DNA of 64,000 bases from an uncultured Odoribacter sp. (GTDB taxonomy: Bacteria; Bacteroidota; Bacteroidia; Bacteroidales; Marinifilaceae): positions 19,303-83,302 of the forward strand of contig CAJUQA010000012.1 of the NCBI GenBank assembly GCA_910588375.1, in the 5' to 3' direction. The position numbers were made by a program, and so were the translations under genes. How positions within the stretch are numbered: the first letter of the stretch is position 1; every line of letters starts with the position of its first letter. The notes beneath the pieces are model-generated. The model did not search any database. It was not told where the DNA came from and saw nothing but the letters and a program-made list of their open reading frames with translations. Below are positions 44,968-53,553 of this stretch, piece after piece.

Positions 44968-46143
44968 ATGACCCAATTCAGCAAAAAATATTATATCTTT
45001 CTGATTATTTTCTTAGGGATGCTTTCAGCATTCGGTCCTTTCGTCACTGATATGTACTTGCCTACACTTCCTTCAATGGCGGACATATTTCACACCACGC
45101 CCTCCCTTGTTCAAATGGGATTGGCCACAAGCATGCTGGGCCTTGCCATCGGACAAATCTTTTTCGGACCTCTCAGCGACAAATACGGTCGCAAACCGGT
45201 ATTACTCTCGGCAATGATTCTATTTGCCATCTCTACCGTTGCAAGCATTTACTCGCCGACCATCGAATTTTTCAATATCTGCCGCTTTCTTCAAGGCCTC
45301 GGAGGCTCAGGAGGAATCGTTCTATCACGCTCCGTAGCTACAGACTGTTATTCAGGTCGGGAACTTGCTAAAATGCTTGCAATCATAGGAGCAGTAAACG
45401 GCATTGCACCGGTAACAGCCCCCGTCATAGGAGGACTCGTATCGGAAGCTGTTGGATGGCAAGGAATATTTTGGATTCTATTTGCTATCGGAATAATCCT
45501 CTTAGGAATGTGCCTGATATTCAAAGAATCGCATAGCAATGAAAAAAGATACCGGGGAACAGTACTTCATCTCATGAGTAAATTTCCGGATATATTCAAA
45601 CTAAAATACTTTGTAATCTACACCCTGCTTTACGCCTTTTCATGCGGAGTATTGTTTTCCTACATTTCATCTGCCTCCTTTATCATCCAGAACCACTTCG
45701 GATTTTCGGAATTGACATTCGCCATAACATTTGGGATCAATGCACTGGGAATAGGCATAGGTTCAGCACTTTCCTTGAAATTTCATAAAATGTCCAATGC
45801 CGCAATGTTCGGCTCGACAGGAGTATTTACGACCTCATTCTTACAAGTCATTGTCTATCTATGCATCCCCTCCTTTTGGCCCTATGAAATTCTCACCTTC
45901 CTAATGCTGATTGGTTTAGGTTTTATCCTCACATCCGCCACCACACTTGCCATGGATGAAGGCCGCCAAATGATAGGCACCGCCTCTGCCATTTTTGGTG
46001 CATCAGGTTTTCTATTCGGTGGAATCGTTTCCCCACTTGTCGGCATTGGAAACATCATGTCCACAACCCTGCTTCTAATCAGCATATGCGCACTGCTATC
46101 CCTTGTATTCGCCACACTCACATTCCGCCGCAAACCCGCATAA
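44968..46143 (+). CDS. Bcr/CflA-type MFS drug exporter
   Basis: A 391-residue, 12-helix transporter. Motifs: GPFVTDMYLPTLPSMA in helix 1, GPLSDKYGRKPVLL between helices 2 and 3, and the RFLQGLGGSGGIVLSRSVATD stretch in helix 4. Members export bicyclomycin, sulfonamides, Cys or other small molecules. Here it may export products of the tannase or oxidoreductase, but that is only an inference from position. Last gene of the operon, 64 bases after the tannase. Confidence 0.92.
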   Translation: MTQFSKKYYIFLIIFLGMLSAFGPFVTDMYLPTLPSMADIFHTTPSLVQMGLATSMLGLAIGQIFFGPLSDKYGRKPVLLSAMILFAISTVASIYSPTIEFFNICRFLQGLGGSGGIVLSRSVATDCYSGRELAKMLAIIGAVNGIAPVTAPVIGGLVSEAVGWQGIFWILFAIGIILLGMCLIFKESHSNEKRYRGTVLHLMSKFPDIFKLKYFVIYTLLYAFSCGVLFSYISSASFIIQNHFGFSELTFAITFGINALGIGIGSALSLKFHKMSNAAMFGSTGVFTTSFLQVIVYLCIPSFWPYEILTFLMLIGLGFILTSATTLAMDEGRQMIGTASAIFGASGFLFGGIVSPLVGIGNIMSTTLLLISICALLSLVFATLTFRRKPA

Positions 46144-46159
46144 TCCCCTAATAAACCAA

Positions 46160-46198
46160 AGGGACACTTACTGTTCATTTATAACAATAAGTGTCCCT
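46160..46198. terminator. Long hairpin between convergent operons
   Basis: AGGGACACTTA (46160-46170) pairs with TAAGTGTCCCT (46188-46198). The stem extends inward after one mismatch (TGTT/AACA). It separates the Bcr operon (plus) from the polysaccharide locus (minus) and can serve both, although no strong T run is present on either side. Confidence 0.7.
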
Positions 46199-46282
46199 CT
46201 GTCTCTCTTTCCCGCAAACACCATTGAGGCACAAACAGGAACAGGAATATTTTACCTAAAACATGCCCTATTTTCCCAAACC

Positions 46283-46873
46283 TCATTTGGAAATAATTTC
46301 TCCTATCGTTTGTAAAATCAACTTCATATCAAACCAGAAAGAATGCTTGGCGACATACTCCAGATTAATCCTCAACTTGTCCGGCATCACCACATTCACA
46401 TAAAACGCCTCCGGATCCTCCGCCTCTGCCAACAAGTCATTCTCATTCCGGTAACGTATCGAAGCCATATCCGTTATCCCCGGACGGACATCCAATACAT
46501 GCAACTGTTCCGAAGTATACATATCCACATATTTACGAACCTCCGGACGAGGCCCCACCAAACTCATTTCACCCCGGAATACATTAAGTAACTGAGGCAA
46601 TTCATCCAGCTTATATTTCCGGATAAAATAACCCGAACGCGTCACTCGAGGGTCTCGCCCGCCAACAGTTATCAAGCCCTGTTTATCCGAACCTACACGC
46701 ATCGAACGGAATTTGAACAAACGGAAATCTTTATTATACCTTCCGACACGAACCTGACGATAAAAGACAGGACCTCGAGAATCCAATTTTATCCAAACGG
46801 ATAAAATAAGAAATAACGGACTTATAACAAGCAGCCCAAAACCACTTGCTACAACATCAAAAACACGTTTCAA
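46283..46873 (-). CDS. Initiating undecaprenyl-phosphate sugar-phosphate transferase (WcfS-like)
   Basis: A 196-residue small phosphoglycosyl transferase of the PglC type. It has one N-terminal re-entrant membrane helix (RVFDVVASGFGLLVISPLFL), then YRQVRVGRYNKDFRLFKFRSMR, KLDELPQLLNVFRGEMSLVGPRPE and DVRPGITDMASIRYRNE. It places the first sugar-1-phosphate of the repeat unit on undecaprenyl phosphate at the inner membrane. In Bacteroides fragilis PSA a similar enzyme (WcfS) sits last in its locus beside an aminotransferase (WcfR) and transfers AADGal phosphate; the arrangement here is the same. The sugar is inferred. Confidence 0.92.
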   Translation of the reverse strand: MKRVFDVVASGFGLLVISPLFLILSVWIKLDSRGPVFYRQVRVGRYNKDFRLFKFRSMRVGSDKQGLITVGGRDPRVTRSGYFIRKYKLDELPQLLNVFRGEMSLVGPRPEVRKYVDMYTSEQLHVLDVRPGITDMASIRYRNENDLLAEAEDPEAFYVNVVMPDKLRINLEYVAKHSFWFDMKLILQTIGEIISK

Positions 46874-46879
46874 AAAAAA

Positions 46880-48079
46880 TTACTTTGAAAGAATATCTAC
46901 AAAATTAGAGATGACATACTCCACATCGTCATCACTCAGGCGGGTATGCAAAGGAAGGGTAACCTCATTACGGTACTGGTTGTAAGCATTCGGATAATCT
47001 GCAATATCGAAACCAAGATTTTTATAAGCCGTCATCATTGGCAACGGCTTGTAATGTACATTGCAGGCAATACCCCGTGCTGCCATTTCCTCTATCACGC
47101 CATTACGTTCCTGCACATCCTTCCCCAACAACCGCACAAGATACAAATGACCGCTGGAAGAATGGTTGTCTCCATAATGGTCAAGCACCTGCACAGGTAA
47201 ATTCCTCAACGCCTCATTATACCGCTCGATAATCTGACGGCGACAATGCAGCAACTCCGGATAACGCTTCAACTGTGCCAAACCCAAGCCTGCCATAATA
47301 TCCGTCATATTACACTTAAAATTAGGGGCAACAATATCATACTCCCATGCTCCCAGCTTCGTTTTCGCCAAAGCATCCTTATTCTGTCCGTGAAGCGACA
47401 ACAATTGAAACTGCTTGTACAACCACTCATCTTCCACTCCCGGTATCGGAAGCCACGTCAAAGCACCTCCTTCCGCCGTCGTCAGATTCTTCACCGCATG
47501 GAAAGAAAAAGAAGTAAAATCAGCAATCTCGCCACACATCTTTCCATGCCATTGTGCACCGAAAGCATGAGCCGCATCCGCCAAAACAACCACCCGCCCG
47601 AAAGCCTTCTGTATCTCATTGGAAGGACGAAACAGGGAACGCTTACTCTCCACAGCGGCAAACACCCTGTCATAATCACAAACCACACCGCCCAAATCCA
47701 CGGGAATAATCACCTTCGTACGTTCCGTAATAGCATCCGCCAACTTATCGTAATCCATCTCAAACGAATCGGGTGCCGTATCCACCAATACCACCTTAGC
47801 ACCCACATGACAGGTAACACTCGCCGTTGCAGTATACGTATAAGCCGAAGTAATCACCTCATCCCCCGGTCCGACACCCAATACACGCAAAATTAATTCC
47901 ATACAGGCTGTTGCCGAATTCAGACACACCGCCATACGGGTCTGACAACACATCGCTATCAACTTTTCAAACTCCTTGGTACGGGGACCCGTTGTTATCC
48001 ATCCCGACCGCAAGGCATCGCACACCTCTGCAATCTCCACCTCCGTCACATCGGGGGGAGAAAAAGGAATATTTCTCAT
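46880..48079 (-). CDS. DegT/DnrJ/EryC1 sugar aminotransferase (WcfR-like)
   Basis: A 399-residue PLP enzyme. It begins MRNIPFSPPDVTEVEIAEV. The PLP lysine lies in SFHAVKNLTTAEGG and the cofactor Asp in VVLADAAHAFGA. It transfers an amino group to a keto-sugar nucleotide. Position next to the initiating transferase and resemblance to B. fragilis WcfR suggest production of UDP-AADGal from the 4-keto-6-deoxy sugar. The required UDP-GlcNAc 4,6-dehydratase is not in this window and would have to be elsewhere. Confidence 0.9.
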   Translation of the reverse strand: MRNIPFSPPDVTEVEIAEVCDALRSGWITTGPRTKEFEKLIAMCCQTRMAVCLNSATACMELILRVLGVGPGDEVITSAYTYTATASVTCHVGAKVVLVDTAPDSFEMDYDKLADAITERTKVIIPVDLGGVVCDYDRVFAAVESKRSLFRPSNEIQKAFGRVVVLADAAHAFGAQWHGKMCGEIADFTSFSFHAVKNLTTAEGGALTWLPIPGVEDEWLYKQFQLLSLHGQNKDALAKTKLGAWEYDIVAPNFKCNMTDIMAGLGLAQLKRYPELLHCRRQIIERYNEALRNLPVQVLDHYGDNHSSSGHLYLVRLLGKDVQERNGVIEEMAARGIACNVHYKPLPMMTAYKNLGFDIADYPNAYNQYRNEVTLPLHTRLSDDDVEYVISNFVDILSK

Positions 48080-48211
48080 AAATATTAGTTAATATAAAAT
48101 TAAACAGCAAAAAGAATATTCATGAATAATGAATAATGAATAAAAGAGACAAGCATTCCGGGAACACCGCAAAACATCCCCAACATATATATAACAAAGA
48201 AAATATACCTA
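48080..48211. other. Intergenic stretch with short TGAATAA repeats
   Basis: Holds three near-tandem GAATAA(T) units at about 48123-48139 and otherwise AT-rich DNA. It separates the broken HEPN gene from the WcfR-like gene. No promoter with good spacing is seen. Confidence 0.4.
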
Positions 48212-48578
48212 TTAATTAGAAAGCCACTGATCCACCATCGATTTTATCTCCCTCACAAAATCCTCTGTTTGCGGATAAAGAGACATGGCAGATTCCTAAG
48301 TATAATTTATAAAATCCTCATAATCTCCGACAGAACGTTTAAAAAAAATCAATGAATAAAATTTTCCTCTTTCGATTGAAAGCATCCCTGGCAAAACAAA
48401 ATGTTTCCCCAACATTTGCCGCACACCATCATGCGATTTCGTTTCTCATCCGATAAGCAATAAGTAAGGCTGTCACCACATAAAAACAAGCATAATACAT
48501 TCGGTTTACTGCAGTATTATAATACCCTCTCTCAATATGATCCAATACTTCCGACAAAGTATTCATCGCATTCTCCAT
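48212..48578 (-). pseudogene. Broken HEPN-domain gene (partner of adjacent MNT)
   Basis: Reading from an ATG at 48578 gives a HEPN start (residues like HIERGYYNTAVNRMYYACFY) up to a TGA at 48429-48431. A different frame then continues the family sequence (KSHDGVRQMLGKHFV, later GDYEDFINYT and DFVREIKSMVDQWLSN) to a TAA at 48212. One frameshift near 48431-48450 and one TAG at 48296-48298, probably from CAG, interrupt it. The total length of 367 bases is one base over a multiple of three, which agrees with a single-base shift. It lies 3 bases after the MNT gene, in the normal order of such pairs. Confidence 0.82.
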
Positions 48579-48581
48579 TCG

Positions 48582-48890
48582 TCATAACGGCACCCTCTCC
48601 CTCATTACATTTTCAGAAAAAGGAGTCACTAAATTTTCCCACTGTTTTTTAGTGAAAATCAACAGATTAATCAACACTCCTGTATTCAACTCAATAGGAT
48701 ATATCAAACCCATAACCTCCATTTCATCTTCCAACGAAACCGAAAACTTATCTATTAATACCAACAAATCGATATCCGAATCTACACGGGCATCTCCACG
48801 AGCCTCCGAACCATACAAAAAAAACTCCATCCCGTTTTTTTGATTCTGCATTGCAGAACGAATGGCTGATATTATTTCCGTGCGTTTCAT
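48582..48890 (-). CDS. MNT-type nucleotidyltransferase (orphaned antitoxin-like)
   Basis: A 102-residue minimal nucleotidyltransferase with FLYGSEARGDARVDSDIDLLVLID, that is GSxARG followed by the two metal-binding Asp residues in SDID. In MNT-HEPN pairs this protein neutralises the HEPN partner by nucleotidylation. The HEPN gene downstream is decayed here, so the MNT is intact but orphaned. It sits in the same direction as the polysaccharide genes, 53 bases after the wbpI-like gene. Confidence 0.88.
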   Translation of the reverse strand: MKRTEIISAIRSAMQNQKNGMEFFLYGSEARGDARVDSDIDLLVLIDKFSVSLEDEMEVMGLIYPIELNTGVLINLLIFTKKQWENLVTPFSENVMRERVPL

Positions 48891-48943
48891 AAGAAATTTG
48901 CTTTCTTATAAAGATAGAAAAAAATTCAACAACTCCATGAATT

Positions 48944-50017
48944 TTACAAAGAAGCAAGCAAAACGTTCACAATCGCATTTCCGGCATCCCCATTTCCATA
49001 CAAACGATTTTCAAATCCGCACAGCTCTTTTTGCCGCACTTCTTTCACACACTCCAATATTTGATTCGTATCACTGCCGGATAACTTGTTAAAACCATTT
49101 TCCACCAATTCCACCCACTCCGTCTCATCACGCATCGTCACGCAATACTTTCCGAAAAAATAAGCCTCCTTTTGCAAACCACCGCTATCCGTCATCACCA
49201 ACTCGCATTGTTTCAATAACCAGACCATCTCCAAATACCCAACCGGCTCAATAAAACAAATCTTACTTTTTGCAAAATCATAACCGATAGCCGACAACTT
49301 ACTTCGGGTACGAGGGTGCAAAGGCAACACCACCGGAACCTCTTGGGAAATAATCTCCAACGCCTTAAAAATCCCCGCCAATCTTTGCGGCTCATCTGTA
49401 TTTTCCGCCCGATGCACCGTACACAAAACAAATCGTCCCGGAACATCCTTCCCCGGCCTTTTCGCCCTATCAGCATAAAACAATGCCGCATCCTGCATCA
49501 CATCCCCATTCTTTACAATCCGGCAATCTATATTGTCAAACCCTTCACGCCTTAAATTTTCCATCGCAGCATCCGTCGGACAAAACAACACATCACTAAT
49601 TCGGTCAGTTAAAATTCGATTTACCTCTTCGGGCATAGCCATATTAAACGAACGGAGCCCCGCTTCCACATGAGCCACCCGGATATGCAACTTTTTAGCT
49701 GCCAACGCCCCCGCAATCGTAGAATTTGTATCGCCATACACCAACACCCAATCCGGCTTCTCATTCACCAACACCTCCTCAATCTTCTCCAACATCTGGC
49801 CGGTCATCGCTCCGTGGCTCAAACCGTTTATATTCAAATTATAATGAGGCTTGGGAATACACATCTCTTCAAAAAACACATCACTCATATTCGCATCAAA
49901 ATGCTGCCCCGTATGTACAATAACCTCCTCCACGCACTGAGCCTCCGCTAATACCCTGCTGACAACCGCAGCCTTTACAAATTGAGGACGAGCCCCGATA
50001 ATCGTCACTACTTTCAT
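48944..50017 (-). CDS. wbpI: UDP-GlcNAc(3NAc)A 2-epimerase (WbpI-like)
   Basis: A 357-residue non-hydrolysing UDP-sugar 2-epimerase of the WecB/WbpI family. The start at 50017 (MKVVTIIGARPQFVKA) follows the previous stop by one base. Conserved blocks: HTGQHFDANMSDVFF, VYGDTNSTIAGALAA, AHVEAGLRSFN and a C-terminal TDSGGLQKEAYFFGK. With wbpA, wbpB, wbpE and wbpD in the same locus, the likely substrate is UDP-2,3-diacetamido-2,3-dideoxyglucuronate, giving UDP-ManNAc(3NAc)A. WecB activity (UDP-ManNAc) remains possible, but the neighbours favour WbpI. Confidence 0.87.
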   Translation of the reverse strand: MKVVTIIGARPQFVKAAVVSRVLAEAQCVEEVIVHTGQHFDANMSDVFFEEMCIPKPHYNLNINGLSHGAMTGQMLEKIEEVLVNEKPDWVLVYGDTNSTIAGALAAKKLHIRVAHVEAGLRSFNMAMPEEVNRILTDRISDVLFCPTDAAMENLRREGFDNIDCRIVKNGDVMQDAALFYADRAKRPGKDVPGRFVLCTVHRAENTDEPQRLAGIFKALEIISQEVPVVLPLHPRTRSKLSAIGYDFAKSKICFIEPVGYLEMVWLLKQCELVMTDSGGLQKEAYFFGKYCVTMRDETEWVELVENGFNKLSGSDTNQILECVKEVRQKELCGFENRLYGNGDAGNAIVNVLLASL

Positions 50018-50018
50018 T

Positions 50019-51230
50019 TTAACAAGATTCAATAAATTTCTTAGCCAAAAGAGCATAACTAAAATGTTGCATAACAAACTCCTTTCCTTTAGTCCCCATA
50101 TTATGCAAAGTTTTCTCATTCAAAGAAAATAAACATTTAATTCCTTTAGCAATTGCAAAAGAATCCTCTGCTTTCGCAGATATTCCACAACCGGCCTCCG
50201 ACACCCAATCATTAGAAGCATTTACCGAATGCAAAATAGGTCTTCCCGATAGCATATAATCTATCAACTTATTTGGCGATATCCCGAACCGATACAACGG
50301 ATTATTTTCCCAACCGATATACAAGGCATCCATTTCTGCCAACAAAGCCGGTATTTCCTTTTTCAAGACCACATCCAAAAACACAACATTGTGAATATTC
50401 TCTTTATCCACCCTATTTATCAATCTTGCTTTTTCCTGTCCATTCCCCACCAGCACACACACAATTTCCTCTTTTGTTATCAACTTCATCGCATCCAACA
50501 AAAAATCCAATGCATTTGACTTTGCATGTCCTCCTACATATCCTAAAATTTTCTTCCCTTCCTGCTTCAATTGTTGCAAATACTCATGATGCCTACAAAA
50601 TGAATGCTCCTGCCCACTTTTCCATTCTTCCTCATCAAAACCATTCGGTACATAGACAAACTTCTCCTCTTTTAACCCATGCTCCTTCATGTGCTCTAAA
50701 GCATGAGGTAACAAAGAGACGACCCGGTGCACATGTTTATAAGCATAATTTTCCGCTCTCTGCACAACCATAATAAACGGATGCCATTTAGAATATCCTC
50801 CAATTTCCATCGGAGAAAGCGGCCAAAGATCATGAACTTCATACACCAATTTCGCCCCAAAATGTTTTGCAATTTTACGAGCCGGATAGATATCTAACGG
50901 ATAAGTGGAAGAAGCTATCACTACATCCGGTTTAAAATCCTTTACATACTTTCTATACTTCCAATATAACTTCCCTACAAAAGAAAACATTGAACAAATC
51001 CTTCCTATTCCGTTCCCTTTATAGGCATTCACTTTCACCCAACGATACTGAACTCCATCAACTAAACTTCCCGCACCCTCAGGCTGTACTTTCCGTAAAT
51101 GTGAAAAACTTCCCCCAACAATCAAAACCTGATGCCCAGCCTTTACCCACTCCTTTGCCAAATAATAAGGACGAAACTCCATCCCTAATTCTGGAGAACC
51201 GGCATAATGGTTAATAAGAAGAATATTCAT
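50019..51230 (-). CDS. Glycosyltransferase, GT4 family
   Basis: A 403-residue GT-B-fold enzyme starting MNILLINHYAGSPELGMEFR, similar to WbuB-type transferases. It has the HDLWPLSP block, the acceptor-side VPNGFDEEEW and a donor-site region near the C-terminus (PNKLIDYMLSGRPIL). It adds one sugar to the lipid-linked repeat unit on the cytoplasmic face. Donor and acceptor cannot be told. Its ATG overlaps the stop of the next gene upstream by four bases. Confidence 0.88.
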   Translation of the reverse strand: MNILLINHYAGSPELGMEFRPYYLAKEWVKAGHQVLIVGGSFSHLRKVQPEGAGSLVDGVQYRWVKVNAYKGNGIGRICSMFSFVGKLYWKYRKYVKDFKPDVVIASSTYPLDIYPARKIAKHFGAKLVYEVHDLWPLSPMEIGGYSKWHPFIMVVQRAENYAYKHVHRVVSLLPHALEHMKEHGLKEEKFVYVPNGFDEEEWKSGQEHSFCRHHEYLQQLKQEGKKILGYVGGHAKSNALDFLLDAMKLITKEEIVCVLVGNGQEKARLINRVDKENIHNVVFLDVVLKKEIPALLAEMDALYIGWENNPLYRFGISPNKLIDYMLSGRPILHSVNASNDWVSEAGCGISAKAEDSFAIAKGIKCLFSLNEKTLHNMGTKGKEFVMQHFSYALLAKKFIESC

Positions 51231-52444
51231 ATTATAATTTGATTATAAAAACAACGATAATTCCTATCTGCATCAAACTCTTTCCGATAATACGAAATGG
51301 CCGATTTTTTCAAAACCTCCAACTTATTCATAACCTCCAAAACCGTTTCATTAAATACAGACTGTTCAATATCAACAGGAATTAAAACACCTGTTTCCTC
51401 ATTTACAATTTCAGCATTTCCCCCAACATCCGTTGCAATAACAGGAATTCCAAAACTGATAGCCTCCATAATTGAAACCGGAATCCCTTCCGACAAACTC
51501 ATATTAACAAACAAATCAAACTCATTCGTCCTATACAATTGTTTCACATCAGAATTACTAACATAACCAGTCAAAACAATCTGCAAATTTTCTGCTTTAT
51601 CCTCCACCAAACCCTGCAATTCTTTCAACAAAGGTCCTCCTCCGATATGCGTCCAATTAATACGCAACTGCGGATTAGCCACACAAAAATCATTTATCCG
51701 TTTAAAAATAAAATCCACACGCTTAACTACTGTCAAACTGGAACACGAAACGAACGAAATATCCCCCTCTTTCGCAGTCATACACTCACATCGTTCTTTT
51801 GCAGATACCCCCAAATGACTCACAAATATTTTATCAGCATAACAAGGATAACGACTTTGCAAAAACCTCCGTCCCTCCTCCGCTACACAAAATACCTCCT
51901 TTATATATGATAATGCTTCCTTTCTATAAGGAATATAAGAACCTATTTGTCGCTCATAGACATCGTATCGATGAGCACGGGTATAAAGCGTAAAATCTCG
52001 ATAATACTTATCTTTTTTTATCATCCAGCCCACCCCTAAAGGTGTATGGTTAAACCAATAACTGTAAAAAACTCCATTTTGCTTAAAAACAGATTTATGA
52101 GTTGACAAAAAAGAAGCTATCCAAAACGCACCATACAGATATTTCATCCCCTGATAAAATTCATTAAAAGAACGCGGTCGCTCCTTCATCCAGAACATTC
52201 TCCAAAAATACCAGCTAAACAACATTAAGCAAGCGATATATATTTTCCTTACCCAATTCGTTTCAGCCAATAAATTACAAACTTCTATCCCCGAAGGAAC
52301 ATACCGACAAAGTTCCTTTTTATGAAGAGGTATTATAACGACTGGCACTCCCAAACTCCCAGCAACCCGCATTTCCTCCTCTATAAAAGTTTCTGAACTT
52401 ATCCCATAAGGAAAAGTATTGGTAAACAAATAAACCGTTTTCAT
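51227..52444 (-). CDS. Glycosyltransferase, GT4 family
   Basis: About 405 residues starting MKTVYLFTNTFPYGISSETFIEEE. The ATG at 52444 is preferred over a TTG 18 bases earlier. The donor-binding part is recognisable: THIGGGPLLKEL, NMSLSEGIPVSIMEAISFGIPVIATDVGGNAEIV. It closely resembles the 57716-58942 enzyme in this locus (same start pattern and same SEGIPVS block), so the two are paralogues. Specificity unknown. Confidence 0.9.
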   Translation of the reverse strand: MKTVYLFTNTFPYGISSETFIEEEMRVAGSLGVPVVIIPLHKKELCRYVPSGIEVCNLLAETNWVRKIYIACLMLFSWYFWRMFWMKERPRSFNEFYQGMKYLYGAFWIASFLSTHKSVFKQNGVFYSYWFNHTPLGVGWMIKKDKYYRDFTLYTRAHRYDVYERQIGSYIPYRKEALSYIKEVFCVAEEGRRFLQSRYPCYADKIFVSHLGVSAKERCECMTAKEGDISFVSCSSLTVVKRVDFIFKRINDFCVANPQLRINWTHIGGGPLLKELQGLVEDKAENLQIVLTGYVSNSDVKQLYRTNEFDLFVNMSLSEGIPVSIMEAISFGIPVIATDVGGNAEIVNEETGVLIPVDIEQSVFNETVLEVMNKLEVLKKSAISYYRKEFDADRNYRCFYNQIII

Positions 52445-52467
52445 CAAAATTTCTATCAACAATTCAT

Positions 52468-53550
52468 TTACACCTGCAAACTTTCAATCACTGTCAAACA
52501 GCGTTTTTCCCACGTATGCTCCAAAGCAATTTGTTTTACCTGTTCCCGAAGTAAAGTAAGCTTCGGTTTATTCTCCAATAAAGACAAAAGCTGTCTTTCT
52601 ATCTCTGTTTCCGTATAATTACAAATATAACCTACTTTATTTTCATCTATAAACTCCCCAGTTAAAGTATGATTAGTTCCTAACAAAGGACACCCGTAGC
52701 CTAACGATTCAAACAATTTATACGGCACTGCAAAATTCAAATACTCTACAGGATTTATTAAAATACAGAACAAATCCGTTTGAGAAAACAATTTTTTCAC
52801 CCCTTCTTTCGAAACATGCACGATCTGAACATTGGAAGGCAACTCTTCATATTGTGCTCTTACTCTTTCCCAATCATCTTCTCTGCAACACACCGTCAGA
52901 TGCACTCCAGAAACACGCCCGACAGCTTTCACAAACAATCTTAAATCATAAACTCCTCCGATACCTCCTACATACAATAAATTCAATCTATTATCCTGTT
53001 GTACAACATCTTTTTCTATACAATCAATTTTTAATCCGGAAGGCAATGCATAAACGGAAGCATTTAATTTTACAGGAATATATTCCAGCATCTTTAATGA
53101 CGGCAAATACAAAACATCCACCAATCGCTTGTATTTCAACAAATCATACCAATAAAAACATTTGGCGATTCTCTTTTTTAAAGATGAACCGTAAAGGTCA
53201 AACCTCCAATAAATATCCCGATAAAACAGTCCGATCTTAATACCATATTTCTTACAAAATGAAAGAAAAGAAAAATCCAAAAAAGGATGAATAGGATAAT
53301 GATGCTTCTCCGTCAATAAAGTAGGCATTGTTGAAGATTCACTATACACAAAATCATAAACTACCCCATCTTTAATCCTCTGCTTCAATTCCTTTATCTG
53401 TTTCTTGCGTTGAGAAGCATCTCCTTCAATTAACACCACCTCATATCCTAATCCCTTAAAAGCTTCGATCATCTTTAACGGGCGAATCGAACTTGCAGAA
53501 GCCCGTTCCCGATCAATCTTCATAGGAATATGAAAAATTATTTTTTTCAT
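52468..53550 (-). CDS. Glycosyltransferase, GT4-like
   Basis: A 360-residue protein starting MKKIIFHIPMKIDRERASAS, with a GT-B-like C-terminal half (LLYVGGIGGVYDLRLFVKAV, then the NFAVPYKLFESLGYGCPLLGT block that holds the donor-site Glu). Polysaccharide assembly role from position; the sugar is unknown. Spacing to neighbours is 3 bases upstream and 23 bases downstream. The gene is visibly AT-rich. Confidence 0.83.
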   Translation of the reverse strand: MKKIIFHIPMKIDRERASASSIRPLKMIEAFKGLGYEVVLIEGDASQRKKQIKELKQRIKDGVVYDFVYSESSTMPTLLTEKHHYPIHPFLDFSFLSFCKKYGIKIGLFYRDIYWRFDLYGSSLKKRIAKCFYWYDLLKYKRLVDVLYLPSLKMLEYIPVKLNASVYALPSGLKIDCIEKDVVQQDNRLNLLYVGGIGGVYDLRLFVKAVGRVSGVHLTVCCREDDWERVRAQYEELPSNVQIVHVSKEGVKKLFSQTDLFCILINPVEYLNFAVPYKLFESLGYGCPLLGTNHTLTGEFIDENKVGYICNYTETEIERQLLSLLENKPKLTLLREQVKQIALEHTWEKRCLTVIESLQV

Positions 53551-53553
53551 AAG

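Noticed and set aside
48117..48145. TGAATAA repeats as a regulatory or recombination element
   Set aside because: Three short AT-rich units in a decayed intergenic region are easily explained by chance or slippage.
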